From Hyphochytrium catenoides (taxonomy: Eukaryota > Sar > Hyphochytriomycetes > Hyphochytriales > Hyphochytriaceae), in NCBI GenBank assembly GCA_900088475.1, contig FLMG01000825.1, positions 565-32,991 of the forward strand: a DNA stretch of 32,427 bases, given 5' to 3'. The notes under the pieces are model-generated. The model searched no databases and had not been told where the DNA came from. It saw only the letters and a program-made list of their open reading frames with translations. Below are positions 21,201 through 32,038 of this stretch, in pieces (the stretch's first letter is position 1; every line of letters begins with the position of its first letter). The position numbers and the translations under genes are program-made.

Positions 21201-24200
21201 TCACTTAGTTCGGCCAGCGAGAAGACGGACCACATGTTTCCCGAATGAGTGAGAGAGGGGCAATATTGCGGCACACATGAGCAGCAGCCGACCAAAGTCT
21301 TTAGAAGAGCATAAGTGAGGTGAAGAGAAAAGCCACGAAAACATATATTAGAGGAGCAGTAAGGGGATATTAGACAAGAAGATAAGTATCATAATGTTAT
21401 CCCCACCATCTGACCTAAATGCAGGACAAAGAGAGACATATTCATAGAAAATGAAGAAACTGCGAGTCCAACCTGCGTAGGAGAAGCAAAAGAGATCCTC
21501 AACCCGAGAGGGAAACGCTAGCGCTGATAGGCAGAGGAAAAAGCGTTGGCAGTGCTCCTCAGAGAGAAATGAGACCACTTTATGCTGTCCATCTTTGCAC
21601 TGAACAATTACTCTTCTCCCTCTGCCTCTTTCTTTGGAGAGTGATGAAGACAAGGATGAGGAGGAGAGTGATGAACTCACTGCAACGGGGGTATCGAGCT
21701 TTGATACCAACAAAAGAGGAAGGCTCCACCGCACGGAAGCAGAACCTGGCTGGTGGAATATGCAGCTATACCGTCAAATAAAAAGAGCAAGGTCAGTTCA
21801 ATGACAGACTAGGACGCTAGCTATTACGTCAAATGTCGAGAGCGTTGGAGCGGAGGGGAGTAGGGATGTTAAGAAGCGCCTTTTTTACCTACCGCGCTCG
21901 CATCTGTCACGTTCAAGAAGAGAGAGAGAGAAAAAAGGATGCTCACCGGTAATTAGTTAGATAGAGTCGGCCCACACAGTTGGAGTTCCCACTATCGCCA
22001 GCTCCCCTTTGGAAGGACGTCCCTTCTACATCAGCGAAGAGAATCTCCCCTGGCAGTAGGAAGCGCTGGACATCAGCCACTGCGGTTGTGACCGAGGGAG
22101 AGAGAGATGAGAGAGGTAGCGATGGCGCATGTTCAAAGGCAAGATAGACGGGCCTGGGAATGCAGATTGGAGTGGGACGAATTAGAGAAAGACCTCCTCA
22201 CCAACCTAACGCAGTTTCGTGGCTGTCTCCTCTAAAGTGTTCTAGTTGCTACATTAATCTTCTTCGGCCTTCTATCTTATCCATTCTTCTTTCGCTTGAC
22301 TCTTCGTCCGTCTCGTCCAAGAGTCTCGCGACTCTTTGTCTATCCTGTTTTTGCCCAAGAAGATCACAGATCAGTCTTGACTTTACCTGCCTACTCGTTG
22401 GACTCTGCTGGCAAGTTCTTCAGTGGTCATCCCTCGAACACAGAGCCCATTAACGGCAATCAGGACGTCACCTAGTCGAATCTTCCCGCAAAGTTGGGCA
22501 GGGGGAGGGCCTCCGTCCTTCAAGGCGTTGAAGCCACTAACAGTGACTGCTTGCAGCTGGGCCTCTATAGGCTCGCTACTTTGTTTGGTTGACTCCATAA
22601 GGGTAGCTTCTGCTAAGCCCTGCTGCTCTTTGTCCTGCCGCCCTTCCGAATTTGGCGGCACATTGCTCTTTGATTGTCTTAGAGAAAGCCCTAGAGAGGG
22701 TGCATCAAAGCGGACAACGTCTACGAGGGGGCTCTGGAAAGACAGCAAACAGTTCAAGTAAGTATGACAGAGAGCTCTTTCTTTTAACCAGACCAATGCA
22801 TCTGCCGCCCTCGCCTTCTTTGCCTAACGGCCTTAGAGCAGTTGGACCATCTCTGAATCTGCATTTTATATAAGATGTACTCCATCGGACGGACGTTAGC
22901 TAGAGGTAGTGTCCTCGTAGTGCAAAGCATCGCAGTCGGTCCTCTCTTTCTATCATCTTTGTTCCTTACCTGTTGCCTTGTAGGGTCTCTAAGAATCTCC
23001 GCCTGATTGAGGATATCGTTAATGTTGGCAACTCCCGGTAGGTTCATTAACAACTGCAGACAACCTGCAGCATCTAAGCCCATCAGATCGTCTCTAATGC
23101 GGAGAAGGAGGGAAAGACAGAGATAAGGGAGCAGAGGAGGACCCGGGAAGGTCTTTTGGTCATCTTGAAACAGGCTCTCCTCTTGTTCAAGCGGCTGAAG
23201 GCTTCGAAATAGTGCAGACCAAATGTCAACCACCTGATGAAGCTCGAACTCACGAATAAGAAGAAGGCGAAGCCTGATTGTCAAGGAATGTTGGCAGAAG
23301 ACAGATGAGGGTGAGGATACCAGTAGATGTTTCGCCATCCTACTCTGCATTGTCCTACCAGCGGTAGCAGTAGAGCTCTGGGTGCGCCCCGAGATGGTCC
23401 AGGTGAGCTTGAAGGTCCGGGTCTGCTCGCCTGAGGTAGACGGAGTGTAGAGCCCGACAAAACGCTATATTCGGATCCTTCCACTCACTCTCCTTCTCTT
23501 CGTTGGCCCCTCGTTGTCGTCCATCCTCTAGCTGCTGGTAGAAAGGAGCCATAAGGCTCATGAGCCTCTCGAAGAGCATAAAGGCGTCTTCCTCCAGATT
23601 CAGAGGGCATGAAAGCTCCTCCAGTAACTCTGTTCCTAGCAACGCAAGCCTAGGAATGACGAAGGTATGTCAAGGTCAAGAGGCCGCACTTTATCTCCTC
23701 AGCCAGGCAAACCCTACCGTTCGGTCTCAAGTGGGAGATCGCACCTCCATTCTTCCCGCTGACTCAAGACGTATACTAATACGCAGAGAAGGTCGTGCAT
23801 GCCCTGGCGATAGGAAACCTCTGCCAGAGGAAGTCAACGAGCGATGCACGAACGGAGGGTCAAGGATTAATGAAGAACCAAGAACCACTGAGAGAGGGCA
23901 AAGTGACATCAAATGGGCTAGACAAGACTAAGTGTGTGTGTGTGTGAGAGAGAGACAGAAGGAGAGGAACCAAGAGTGCGAGAACTAGTGAGAGAAGACA
24001 AACATTCTTGCAAACGCCCGCCATGCACCTGGATAGCTCTTAGCCCATACAAAGAGTACGTTTTTCATGAGCACCAGGAGCGCCGGCTTGTCCTGGAAAA
24101 AACTCTCTCCGCCTCTAGGAAACAATCGGTTCACGTCCTTCTCTATCTCTTCGCGCAGATGAGCGTCCTGCTAAACAGTAAGAAGTTCAGACGAGAGAGA

Positions 24201-24694
24201 AGCACATTGTAGAGAAGGAGGGGGCCGGGGATGAAGTCTGTCTGGAGGCTGAACAAGAGCAGTGCTGGAAGCTAAGCAGGAAGCCAGATCATAGTGAGGA
24301 GAAAGAAGACGTCACTACGGACCTCATGAGAGTCTGGAGCTTGAGACGTAGACTCTCTCTCATAAACAGCTCCATCTGTTCCCTCTATCGACAGTGGGGA
24401 TGAGCGATCGCGTTAGCATTTGTCCTAGCTGGAGACTGCAGGGTGAAAGAGGGTCCCTTCACCCTGCAGTGACATCCACGGAGGGCAGAATCGTATGTCT
24501 TTTATCTTTATGAACCTACCATCCTGGGGTATCATTGAGGCCCTGAGGCTGCGGTAGTACTCCCTCCTCGTCCTCACAGTCTCCAACCACTCTGTAGGCA
24601 GCGACGCAAGAGAGAACACGCCCAAGAAGGCTTTCCATCCGACCTGCAGAGGAACTCCTTCCTCACCCCCACCTACTTTTGCTTCTTCTTCCAT
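18221..24694 (-). CDS. TBC (Rab-GAP)-PDZ-GRAM-myotubularin phosphatase fusion protein
   Basis: Eighteen exons: 24694-24520, 24384-24323, 24167-24029, 23820-23745, 23649-23359, 23273-22970, 22733-22387, 22231-22206, 22079-21947, 21765-21473, 21187-21036, 20816-20600, 20350-20199, 20108-20037, 19819-19664, 19425-19148, 18746-18618, 18293-18221; 3075 nt, 1024 residues, TGA. TBC domain, about 15-345, TBC1D5-like: arginine finger in IEKDVNR (Arg93) and glutamine finger in YRQGMH (Gln131) are both present. PDZ, about 352-460 ([15 protein letters not shown]). PH-GRAM, about 480-615 ([22 protein letters not shown]). Myotubularin phosphatase, about 617-1015: [12 protein letters not shown], then active site HCSDGWDRT with Cys836 and Arg842 intact. 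It should hydrolyse PI3P or PI(3,5)P2 and inactivate a Rab, probably on endosomal membranes. Start: ATG before [15 protein letters not shown], the usual TBC opening; an in-frame stop lies upstream. Exons 2 and 8 are less certain. Confidence 0.85.
22206..22386 (-). other. uncertain junction between PDZ and GRAM exons
   Basis: The PDZ exon ends at a good donor (GGCAG|GTAAAG, 22387) in phase 2, and the GRAM exon (22079) begins in phase 1. A 26-nt exon at 22231-22206 (GDSHETAL) restores the frame and is used in the model. The intervening DNA also has a coding-like frame, [24 protein letters not shown], then TAG, then QLEHFR running straight into GDSHETAL. The real exon may therefore be longer, or the locus may carry an alternative exon, a recent stop or a sequence error. 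Confidence 0.45.
24436..24469. other. perfect 12-bp hairpin in intron 1 of the fusion gene
   Basis: CTGCAGGGTGAA (24436-24447), a 10-nt loop, then TTCACCCTGCAG (24458-24469). On the minus strand both arms contain splice-site-like strings (CAGG|GTGAAG and CCCTGCAG). It lies just downstream of the donor of exon 1 and may influence splicing there. Confidence 0.7.
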
Positions 24695-25526
24695 GGCAAC
24701 TTGACCTTGACTCCTCTCTCACGGCCTCCATACCATCGCCAGCATCTCTCGGAGTCCTGCAAATCTCGATATATTTTTACTCTTCAGCTCTATTACGAGT
24801 ACTTCTGCACGGCTTGTTGTCAGCGAGAAGAGCTGTTATCTGTTGGACTAGACAGAGATGAGCGTAGGACTCTTGGCCGTCAGGCGGCATATCCTCCTGA
24901 TGATGATGGCCAAGGTTGAAGCTGAAGACTCTCATGAAGATCGCCGCGAGGTTTGCCTCTTGCGAATCCATCTCTTCCTTCAACACGACATTTTAATTGT
25001 TCTTTTATCTCTTTGCTACATTTTCTCATTATTTCTCTCAAAGCAAAATCAAAAACCCTTTACGGAGTAGGGACATTATTATATAGTGTTTGCCAAGAGG
25101 GGATTTAAGAATGTATATATTAGATAATGGAATACTTTATGATTTTGATGCTAGTTTTTATGGGATTGTTGATGGTCTATATGGAGAGCAAGCAAGAGCT
25201 GGGCATGGCCAGGCCGTCTCAATAGCAGAAAGCTCAGTCTCCGCCTATCTGAAGCTTCTTGCCACTGTGGGACTTTAGGCCACAAGCTGCATTGTGGACA
25301 GAGGATAACAAGGAAGGCCTAGAGCTTCCCCCGCCGCGGCGCACGCTGGTCAGCCTCTGCCGGAGCCCTTTAGACTAAGTGCATTTGAACCGCCATGAGG
25401 GCGAGCTACAGATTGAGTGCTTGCTCGTAGAGAGTCTTCGGCGGCATCAAAGAGGGCAAGTACGGTTGTCTACCGGCTCATCCCAGGCACAAGGGCAAAC
25501 CAATATTACGGCTCATCGCTACCGTC
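24695..25526. other. divergent region between the fusion gene and the GTPase gene
   Basis: The two start codons are 832 bp apart, facing away from each other, so this DNA should hold both promoters. It also contains an AT-rich island (about 24991-25182) and a short minus-strand ORF (ATG at 24968, to 24777) lying upstream of the fusion start. That ORF reads MDSQEANLAAIFMRVFSF onward with no domain; it could be an upstream ORF or a missed 5' exon. No TATA box is assigned. Confidence 0.4.
24991..25182. other. AT-rich island of foreign-looking composition
   Basis: The DNA changes abruptly from about half GC to strongly AT-rich and back. Within it the plus frame at 25111-25200 reads MYILDNGILYDFDASFYGIV with AT-ending codons unlike any neighbour. 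The composition suggests a nuclear insertion of organelle DNA or a relic of mobile DNA. I could not identify the source gene. Confidence 0.35.
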
Positions 25527-28500
25527 ATGGCAGAGGTTATTCTTGGCTGTGTTGGCAAGCCTTCCGCAGGCAAGAGCACATTCTTCAATGCGGTGACCGA
25601 AGGGAAGGCAAAAGTGGGCAACTTCCCGTTCACCACCATTGAGCCGAACACTGGGATTTCCTACTATCGCACTGAATGTGCCTGCAAGAGCAGAGGACTA
25701 ACAGCACAGTGCAAGCCAAAGTATGGGAAGTGCGAGGATGGCCTAAGGTAACTTGATGCTTACGTTCACGGCAGGGAGCGAGAGACTTGTCATGAAGCAG
25801 GAGCGAGTATGTGTACGGACATGTGAGGCACTTTTAAATGAGAGTGTCATGGAGCTTCCGAGGAGAGAGATGGAGAGACTGCCCACGATTTACCTAGATG
25901 GAGCGGACATGGCAACGGCTAAGAATGGATGTCTAAGAACTCTTAGCCGGTGATAGGCATGTCACATCCCTCATTGTTCCTTACGTTTGGAAGGAATTGC
26001 CGCTTCCGCCTCGCTCTTTGACTCTCTCTTTGTCTCTCAATTCTCTGACTCTTTCTCGGTCTCCTTCCCTGTGTCGAAAATGTTGGTCCTCCGCCCCTGT
26101 CTGGGTGCTCGCCTGCTCAATCACCTCAGGTACATTGCTATCAAGCTCCTCGATGTGGCCGGTTTGATCCCAGGAGCGTCGGAGGGCGCAGGCCTTGGAA
26201 ATAAGTTCCTGGATGACCTGAGACACGCCAGTGTGCTGCTGCATATTATAGATGTTAGCGGGACAACCAATGAGAAGGGAGAGGTGGGTTGAGCTGTCTC
26301 TCTCCTGTTATGTTGTACTCCCGCTCTATGTCAACCTGCGTTCCCAACGTCTTGTGTCGATTGCTGGTCATACAAGTCGTCATGGTCTTCAGTCACATCG
26401 CCTGAGGTCTTTTCTATCTCCTCCATCTAGTTCTGTGGCGTCTGAGCTCTTCATCCGCCGCTTACGTTCTTCTTGGGGTTAGGTGACGGAGGGCTATGAC
26501 CCCATCAATGACGCCGAGTGGCTCTGGTCTGAGATTCATGCGTGGGTCTTCAACAATCTTTGGAAGAAGTGGGACTCCATTGTGAGGAGGCACACAGGTA
26601 GGGCAGCCCATTGGTCTTTCTCGTCTAACCTCCTTGTGCTCTCTAGCTACTTCGCTGTCTATATGCATTGTTAACGTCTTGCGCGTGGCCGTTATTCTCA
26701 TCTTTGTTATCAAGGCCCTCATCCGTACACCCATCTCACTCTACAATTCGGTCGTTTTTGCTACTTCTTGCTTGCTGTTATCTCTCGGCAGCTACCAAAG
26801 CAAGCGCTCTCGACACATTCTCTGCCCAGTTGTCAGGATACGGGTGTCCGCCCTCACTTATCGCTACCCTTTTGGATAAATTTGGGGCCAAAGAACCCGT
26901 TAACTTGCAGGTACCAGCCTGCCGGTTCTCCCTTTTACACATCTTGGCTTCTTCTTTTGCCTTGCCTGCGCCTCACATCCCATCTTTGCCTTTCTCCTCG
27001 TCAATTGCTATAATTCTCTCCAGGAGTGGACAGAAGATGATGTTCGTAGGCTCGTCTCTCTTTTCCTGGAGGTTCGCTTTCCTACGGTCTTAGTTCTTAA
27101 CAAAAGTGACCAGGGAGGGGATACCGATAAAAACATCAGGTGAGCAGGAAAGAGCCTAGCATAGCGGGACTGGTCAATGATAGGGTAAGGGCCCAGTAGG
27201 TTATAAACAAGATGAAGGGTCTGGAGAGTGACGGTCTCGGGGAAGGACTATTCAGCCAAAGAAAGAGGGCATTCGCCTTCCCTACACGGATTTGACCGAG
27301 TTTGTCATCAGCCATATGGTAGAGAAGTATGGCGACGAGCGCTGTATTGTCTCTTCTGCTGCTGCTGAGGTGATGCTCAAGACAGCAGAGAAGCAGCGAA
27401 GGATCAGATATAGACCAGGAGACATGTTCTTCACCTCGTACGAGGAGGAAGAGGAGGAGAAGGTTAGGAATGGCTACTTTGGCAGTCAAACCACTGCTTA
27501 AACGCCCCATTTCATCTCTCGTCTGATTACACTCTATCGAACTTTCTCACGCCGTCTCTCTTCGTTCAACCCTTCTGTGCACCTTTGCCAACTGTGCAAC
27601 CTCTCCACGCTCATCATCTGCGCTCGCTTTCAGGCTGAGACCCTGGCAAGAGGAGAGGAGTTCAAGCCACCTGGGCCACCACTTATTCCCTCTGAAAAAA
27701 AAATCACAAAGCGGCTAGAAAAGTTGAAGGACATGGTTCTCTATAGATTTGGAAGCACTGGTATGGCAGACTGCAGTTTCCTAGGCTCACATGATTTCTA
27801 CTGTTAAGTGATTGCATGCCTCTCAGCCTAAGCAAATATGCATTATCGTCCGTCTAGGGATCACGATGTGTCCTTCCATGCGAGGTTGCAGCACTTTTGG
27901 TCCGCTGCCTGTTACCTCATGTCCCGTTCATCTGGTCTCCCATCCTCATGTTCTTCTGTCTCTCTGCAGGTGTATGGCAGGCTTTGGAGGCGGCGGTGAA
28001 GCTGACTGGGACTGTGGTTGTATACCCAGTCCGATCTCTTAAGACCTTTGCCACGGAGCCCCAAGGAAAGGGAGTCTTTGGGAACGCGATTCTTGTCAAA
28101 AAAGGTAAGAAATCAAAGACATGCCTACAAATTGTGATAGGAGGACGGCGGGAGATTCGGCCACATGCATTCTTGGGCTTGGTACATCTTCACTTTGGTT
28201 GACAGAGTTATGTTGGGGCTGTCTCTGTTACTGAACGTCCGCTTTTTCTCATCTACTGTTGGTTATCCTTCGCTTTTGTGTTATGAGCATTCTGAGGGAA
28301 TCATCTTGGTTACCTTGTTAGCCTTCTCCCTCTTCCCTGTTTGCCAGGTACAACTGTACGGGAGTTAGCCTATCTGGTCGACCCTGCAATAGGTCTGAAC
28401 TTTCATTATGCCGAGGGGGAGGATGGCCGACGACTGAGCGAAGAGGAGGAAGTGTGGCACAACATGATCATCAAGTTTTCCACGATAGCAACACAAGGTC

Positions 28501-28939
28501 ATAGCCACTCTTCGTTCTCTTAGGCCCATGCTGGCCTCTCTTCTCTTCTAGTCCCAGTCCTGATTTGACGTAGATCTACCGTTCATGGACTCTTGAGATT
28601 GGTGGGCTGTGGCTCTCTCGCTTCTCTTTCTATGGAGTTGCCTTCTGTTATCTCCTCATGGACTTCCTCCGAAACTGATGTTTTCTTCAAATCGACCTAA
28701 AGATTGTTCTTTCTCCCAAAGACCCTTGCTCTCGCGCCTCCTTGTCCTCTGCCTTTATGAGGACGCTTCTCTTACGCCTAGCCGTCGCTCTGCACTACAT
28801 AATCCCTCATTCGACCAAACCTGCTATCTCAGCTCCGCAGCCTGAGAAGAAGGGGACAGGAGAAGTAAAGAAGGCAATGACCCGTCTTCCTGGGCAATCC
28901 AAGGCAAACAATGGAACCATTGAAGGGAGCGACCTGTAG
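25527..28939 (+). CDS. OBG/YchF-like GTPase, yeast YGR210C type
   Basis: Ten exons: 25527-25747, 26130-26283, 26483-26597, 26792-26910, 27024-27139, 27312-27462, 27634-27760, 27970-28104, 28348-28497, 28833-28939; 1395 nt, 464 residues, TAG stop, all in phase. GTPase motifs: G1 GKPSAGKS (10-17), G2 Thr in [11 protein letters not shown]3 DVAG (82-85), G4 NKSD (229-232), G5-like SSAAAE (about 252-257). A Cys-rich insert, [19 protein letters not shown], follows G2 as in the YGR210C family. The C-terminal part (VLVKK-type strand before GTTVRELA) fits a TGS domain. A ribosome- or translation-linked role is usual for OBG relatives but is not shown here. The last intron uses a weak GTCATA donor; reading through it would end the protein at 28523 (437 residues). 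The final exon is Lys/Gly-rich. Confidence 0.9.
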
Positions 28940-28946
28940 GTATTGC

Positions 28947-28952
28947 ATTAAA
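28947..28952 (+). promoter_or_regulatory. candidate polyadenylation signal of the GTPase gene
   Basis: ATTAAA, a common variant of AATAAA, 8 nt after the TAG stop. Weak evidence by itself. Confidence 0.25.
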
Positions 28953-29049
28953 CTGGGCGGGAACAGATGGCAGAGGCAAGCATGGACTCAAAAATCAAGA
29001 GGGACTGAAGCGCCCAGCAGACGGTCCAATTGGCAATTGCTTCTAATAA

Positions 29050-29055
29050 TTTATT
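29050..29055 (-). promoter_or_regulatory. polyadenylation signal of the helical-repeat gene
   Basis: AATAAA on the minus strand, 17 nt after the TAA stop at 29072-29074. Position is right for a short 3' UTR. The transcript end would lie in or near the 3' UTR of the convergent GTPase gene. Confidence 0.5.
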
Positions 29056-29071
29056 CGCATAAAGTGTGCCT

Positions 29072-32038
29072 TTAGGCATGGAACGATGTTCCTCCTTGAC
29101 TGAGCAGCATGTCTCCAGTCCTGTGGCCCGTGCTCTGGTAGAGAGAGGCTCGAGTAAGCTTCGTGACTCTACGCTTCTTCGAAAGCTGAGGGAGAGTCGA
29201 CGACAGCGTGTCATCTCCTCCCATTCGCCCTCGCTCCTCCCAATCTCTATAGAACTGTTGCCTAAATAGAGTGCCATGTTAGGTAAAGATGCCTCTCTAT
29301 CAGGTCGGAAGGAAAGAAGAGGAGAACGGAGGACAGCAGGATGGGGCCGAAGGAAGAGAGGATAGTGTAGGACATGCAGATCTAGACCTTCTGATGAGAT
29401 TAAAGAGCCTTGTACAGTCTTCACCGAAATTGAGACGTTCCGGTTTCCCATCGTGGACAGCCATAGCATCTTTGCGTTCTATATCCCAGTCCCTTTCCTC
29501 AACCGATGGCTCCGTGGCTTTCTCCTTTTTCCTTCTACCAGTGGGAGATAAGGTAGGAGCGACACCAGAAGCTGCGGAAGAGGTCTGTAGAGAAGCGACT
29601 GCGCAGATCCGAGAGACGAAGGTGTCTGCTCCCATTCTATGGGCGACGATACCCTGGTACACTGTCAACAGGTCCAGGGACCAGGCAGTAGAAGCGTCCT
29701 AATGAGACGAGGAGCAAAGCAGGATCAGGGACCGGGTTAAGGGAGATAGGGAACCTGGTACACCAATAGTAGAAGACGCAAAGACAATGTAGACAGATAT
29801 GCATGAGAGAGAGGGACGTACTAGGAGAGAAGACAGCGAAACAGCGAACTGCGCTTGACAAAGGGACAACCACCTTGTCCCGAAACACCCACAGAAGTCT
29901 AGACTCTGAAAATGATAATGAGAGCGCCTACCAATGTCCTCAGAGCCTTACGCCGGTGAGCAAACGGCTTTTTCTTGAAATAGAGCTCCCTCCATAAGTC
30001 CTCTCGTCTTTCCAGCGCCTCAAGGTTCCTGTAAGTAATTGAATGAGTGCAGCGCTGCCCTTGTACCCGCCTGGAGCCCGTCCCGCAAAATGTCACACTC
30101 TAAACATAGTCAAAGTCTTTCCTTGCATCTCTCTATCTCTCACAAGCCCTTTGTGCCCCCCATCTACCAGTAGAAAATCTCTCAGCTATGAATCATCATG
30201 ACCCTTCAACTTACCTCGATGGCGGAAAGCTCTCAAGATAGCTACCAAGTCTCTTCCAGGCTTTCACAGCTTGTTCTAACGTTGTGAGGGAAGCTGAGAG
30301 AACGGGGATAGACTCCACACTGGCACACAGGGCGTCAGTAACTCTCTCCTCTCCTCCTGGACTATCTTTCTTTTTGGCGGTGATGTGCTCTAGCCCCACT
30401 AGACTTCTCGGTGAACAATAAAGTAAGCTTTCCACCACATCTTCCTCTTCTGCCTCGTCTTTACGATGCTTCCCTAGCGTTTTCAGTAGCTCTAGGTGCT
30501 GGACACGAACACGTACTGGAGTTAGAAGTTCCGCAAAAAGGGCTAAAGAGGGAGGCAGGCAGAGCGTCATCCAGTGACGGCGAGACAAATAAGACAGAGA
30601 GAGACACCGAGGCACGAAGGGTTCACTGCAACTAAGACGACAGTAAACACTTACCATCATATGGAGATATGAAACTTCTGGGAGCTAAGAAGAGCAATAG
30701 AAGAATTAGCAACTGCACAAAGCGATTGAAACTTGATACCAAGTAGAGGCAGAAGCGTGCGTGACAGAGAGTGTATCTCAGCGAAAATAGGATAACATTT
30801 GCGGCATAGTCAAAGGTGGGCACATCTGAGGGACATCCCCCTGGTGTATGTAGCACAATGGGGTATGGTACGGGAGGGCGATTGGAGCGGAGAGGATGAG
30901 AGCAGAATAGTTTAGACAGAGGACAGAGAGAGAGAGAACAGCACAGAGACAGTGAGATAAAAGCTTGGCGACATTAAGGGCCATGGAAAAGAGGAAGCGA
31001 AGGGATAAGAGAGTTGCACGTCGACAGAGGTTGATCATGTGAGTGCCAGAAGGTTGAAGAAAACGGTGAGGAAGAAGACGAGGGACCTGCTTCCTTATGC
31101 GCCTCAACAGTGTGAAAGCTCCTTCTATGTCATTTTCCAGTAACAAAGCTTGCACAAGATATTCAACATAAATAACTGTCATGGGGCTGAGATTTCCAGA
31201 CTTGATTGACGACATCAAGCATTTCCTCGCCTCTGTAAGGATCTCTTGGTCGCTTCTGAAGCTTTGGCCTGTAACCTGTCCGTCCAAGCCCCAGATACTT
31301 CCAAGAGACTCTTCCTGAGAGAGGGAAGCAGTTCTTCCTCTATCAAAATCGTCCTCGTCACTTTCTTCGTGGTAATATCCATGAAAGGACTTAGGACGCG
31401 AAAGAGACTGCCGCCTTCTCTCCATATATACACGGAGAGAGAGAACGCCGTAGAGCCCAGCAACATCGCAATCGTTCTTAAACTCCTCCTAACAGCGGTA
31501 ATGATAATGAATAAACAGGAGAAACAGGTAAATATCAGAGGAGTAAAGCTAGAGCACATGGCAATCAGAGAGTGATACACTATTTCGCGGGGAACTAGAC
31601 TGATGAATGACAGCGCAACAAGGAGCCAGACCAATGGCAACTTCTCCTTGAGAGCTGTGTAAGCCTCCTCCGTCATCCCCTGCGCCAGCATAAACTTCAC
31701 CATCTCAAGTAAGACCCAGCGGTTCTGTCAGGAAAGAGAAGGAGGATCAGAACAGGGAATGGAGGTGATAGAGAAGCGCACGAACAGCTTTGGATATGGA
31801 AGTTCGTGACATGGAAGGAATCACAATGCCCAGTCCCCATGCTAATCTTCCATTCGGTAGCAAGAGGCAAGCAGAAGTATGCAGGGGGTCATAGGAAAGA
31901 AAGAGAACAGCCATCTCGTCTTGTTATATAGAGATTGGATAGGACAAAGAGGGCGTAGCTCACCTCAAGTGTCTTGTCGGCGAGGTTTTTCCTGAAGAAT
32001 CGCACAATCTGGTTCTTTGGGACACGAGCTTGCGTCAT
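29072..32038 (-). CDS. helical-repeat protein, PPR-like; family not firmly recognised
   Basis: Exons in order: 32038-31964, 31724-31632, 31407-31087, 30840-30797, 30677-30655, 30515-30215, 30028-29952, 29661-29388, 29246-29072; 1383 nt, 460 residues, TAA stop, phases consistent. Exons 1-3 and 6-9 look well supported; exons 4 and 5 are tentative. The exon 3 segment LSPMTVIYVEYLVQALLLEN then DIEGAFTLLRRIRKQ resembles a pentatricopeptide-type helical pair, and exons 1-2 (NRWVLLEMVKFMLAQGMTEEA) and 7-8 (KKKPFAHRLYQGIVAHRMGA) are similar amphipathic helices. An acidic patch (HEESDEDDFD) lies near residue 65. The C-terminus is basic (LPQLSKKRRVTKLTRASLYQ). PPR proteins usually bind organellar RNA, but that role is only a guess here. 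The start is the first ATG of exon 1; an acceptor at 32053 could instead link an upstream exon. Confidence 0.55.

Noticed and set aside
22784-22969. Extension of the TBC exon to the stop at 22784
   Set aside because: Needs read-through of a GTAAGG donor and gives a basic, non-family tail; splicing to the PDZ exon is in phase.
18221-24694. Two separate genes (TBC and myotubularin)
   Set aside because: Only a 236-nt phase-0 intron separates the last TBC exon from the PDZ exon. It has a good donor and CTTTCCAG acceptor, and there is no credible terminator or ATG between them.
24695-24968. Upstream N-terminal exon for the fusion gene
   Set aside because: Joining requires a 40-nt intron, shorter than any other here, and an intron without a pyrimidine tract. 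The ATG at 24694 already precedes a complete TBC opening.
27246-27311. Earlier acceptor at 27245 for GTPase exon 6
   Set aside because: In frame but purine-rich upstream. The acceptor TTTGTCATCAG at 27311 gives [12 protein letters not shown], which fits the family without an insertion.
28948-29469. 173-codon minus-strand ORF
   Set aside because: Out of frame with the helical-repeat gene's last exons, whose phases, stop and AATAAA fit better.
29289-29702. 137-codon plus-strand ORF
   Set aside because: Antisense to exon 8 of the helical-repeat gene; no domain.
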